Shown here: positions 6,622 to 6,641 of the stretch, piece after piece
How positions within the stretch are numbered: the stretch's first letter is position 1
Layout of the letters: each line of letters opens with the position of its first letter
Origin: Candidatus Zhuqueibacterota bacterium 4484_219
Lineage (GTDB): Bacteria; Zhuqueibacterota; JdFR-76; 4484-219
Assembly (NCBI GenBank): GCA_002085035.1
Contig: MZGM01000087.1
Coordinates: forward strand, 1-6,641
Reading direction: 5' to 3'
Length of the DNA: 6,641 nucleotides
Program-made: the position numbers and the translations under genes
Notes under the pieces: generated by a model
Databases searched by the model: none
What the model was told of the DNA's origin: nothing
What the model saw: the letters and a program-made list of their open reading frames with translations, nothing else

Positions 6622-6641
6622 TTTTTTTACTAATAAAAAAA
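6622..6641. repeat. A/T-only 8-bp inverted repeat at window end, possible weak terminator
   Basis: TTTTTTTA (6622-6629), a CTAA loop and TAAAAAAA (6634-6641) form a perfect 8-bp inverted repeat that starts 17 bases after the HEAT gene stop. It has no G or C in the stem and is cut by the window edge, so a T-run after it cannot be judged. It could be part of a terminator or simply AT-rich spacer. Confidence 0.3.

Overview
The window holds one complete gene for a CBM9-like secreted protein, one very large lipoprotein gene, one HEAT-repeat lipoprotein gene, and the 3' end of a CRTAC1-type gene at the left edge. All four read on the + strand. The intergenic gaps are 38, 47 and 115 bases, so there is no gene-free stretch over 300 bases. 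No tRNA, rRNA, CRISPR array, transposase or origin was seen.

Organism: the protein at 624-2105 ends in a type IX secretion (T9SS) type A sorting domain with an NYPNPFN motif and a C-terminal KIVLIR. The two largest surface proteins are FG-GAP/ASPIC proteins. Together these suggest a Gram-negative bacterium of the wider FCB superphylum, perhaps a Calditrichota/KSB1-like or Zixibacteria-like lineage rather than a classical Bacteroidota. This is inferred from motif style only. No marker gene is present and placement is uncertain.

Layout: (1) 1-585 is the C-terminal 194 residues of a CRTAC1-like protein, with one FG-GAP calcium loop and an ASPIC/UnbV domain. (2) 624-2105 has a Sec signal peptide, an Fn3-like domain, a CBM9-like carbohydrate-binding domain and the T9SS sorting tail. 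(3) 2153-5758 encodes a 1201-residue lipoprotein: five TPRs, seven FG-GAP loops that probably form one seven-bladed propeller, an ASPIC/UnbV domain and a conserved C-terminal module of about 430 residues with no assigned function. (4) 5874-6605 encodes a 243-residue lipoprotein made almost entirely of HEAT repeats. A perfect hairpin and a second inverted repeat lie in the 115-base gap before it.

How they may work together: every product whose N-terminus is visible carries an export signal, either Sec/T9SS or lipoprotein signal peptidase II. None shows a recognisable catalytic domain. All are built from binding or scaffold repeats (propeller, TPR, HEAT, Fn3, CBM9). The simplest reading is a co-expressed envelope or cell-surface assembly that binds a polymer or another protein. 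The ligand, the assembly and the operon are inferences.
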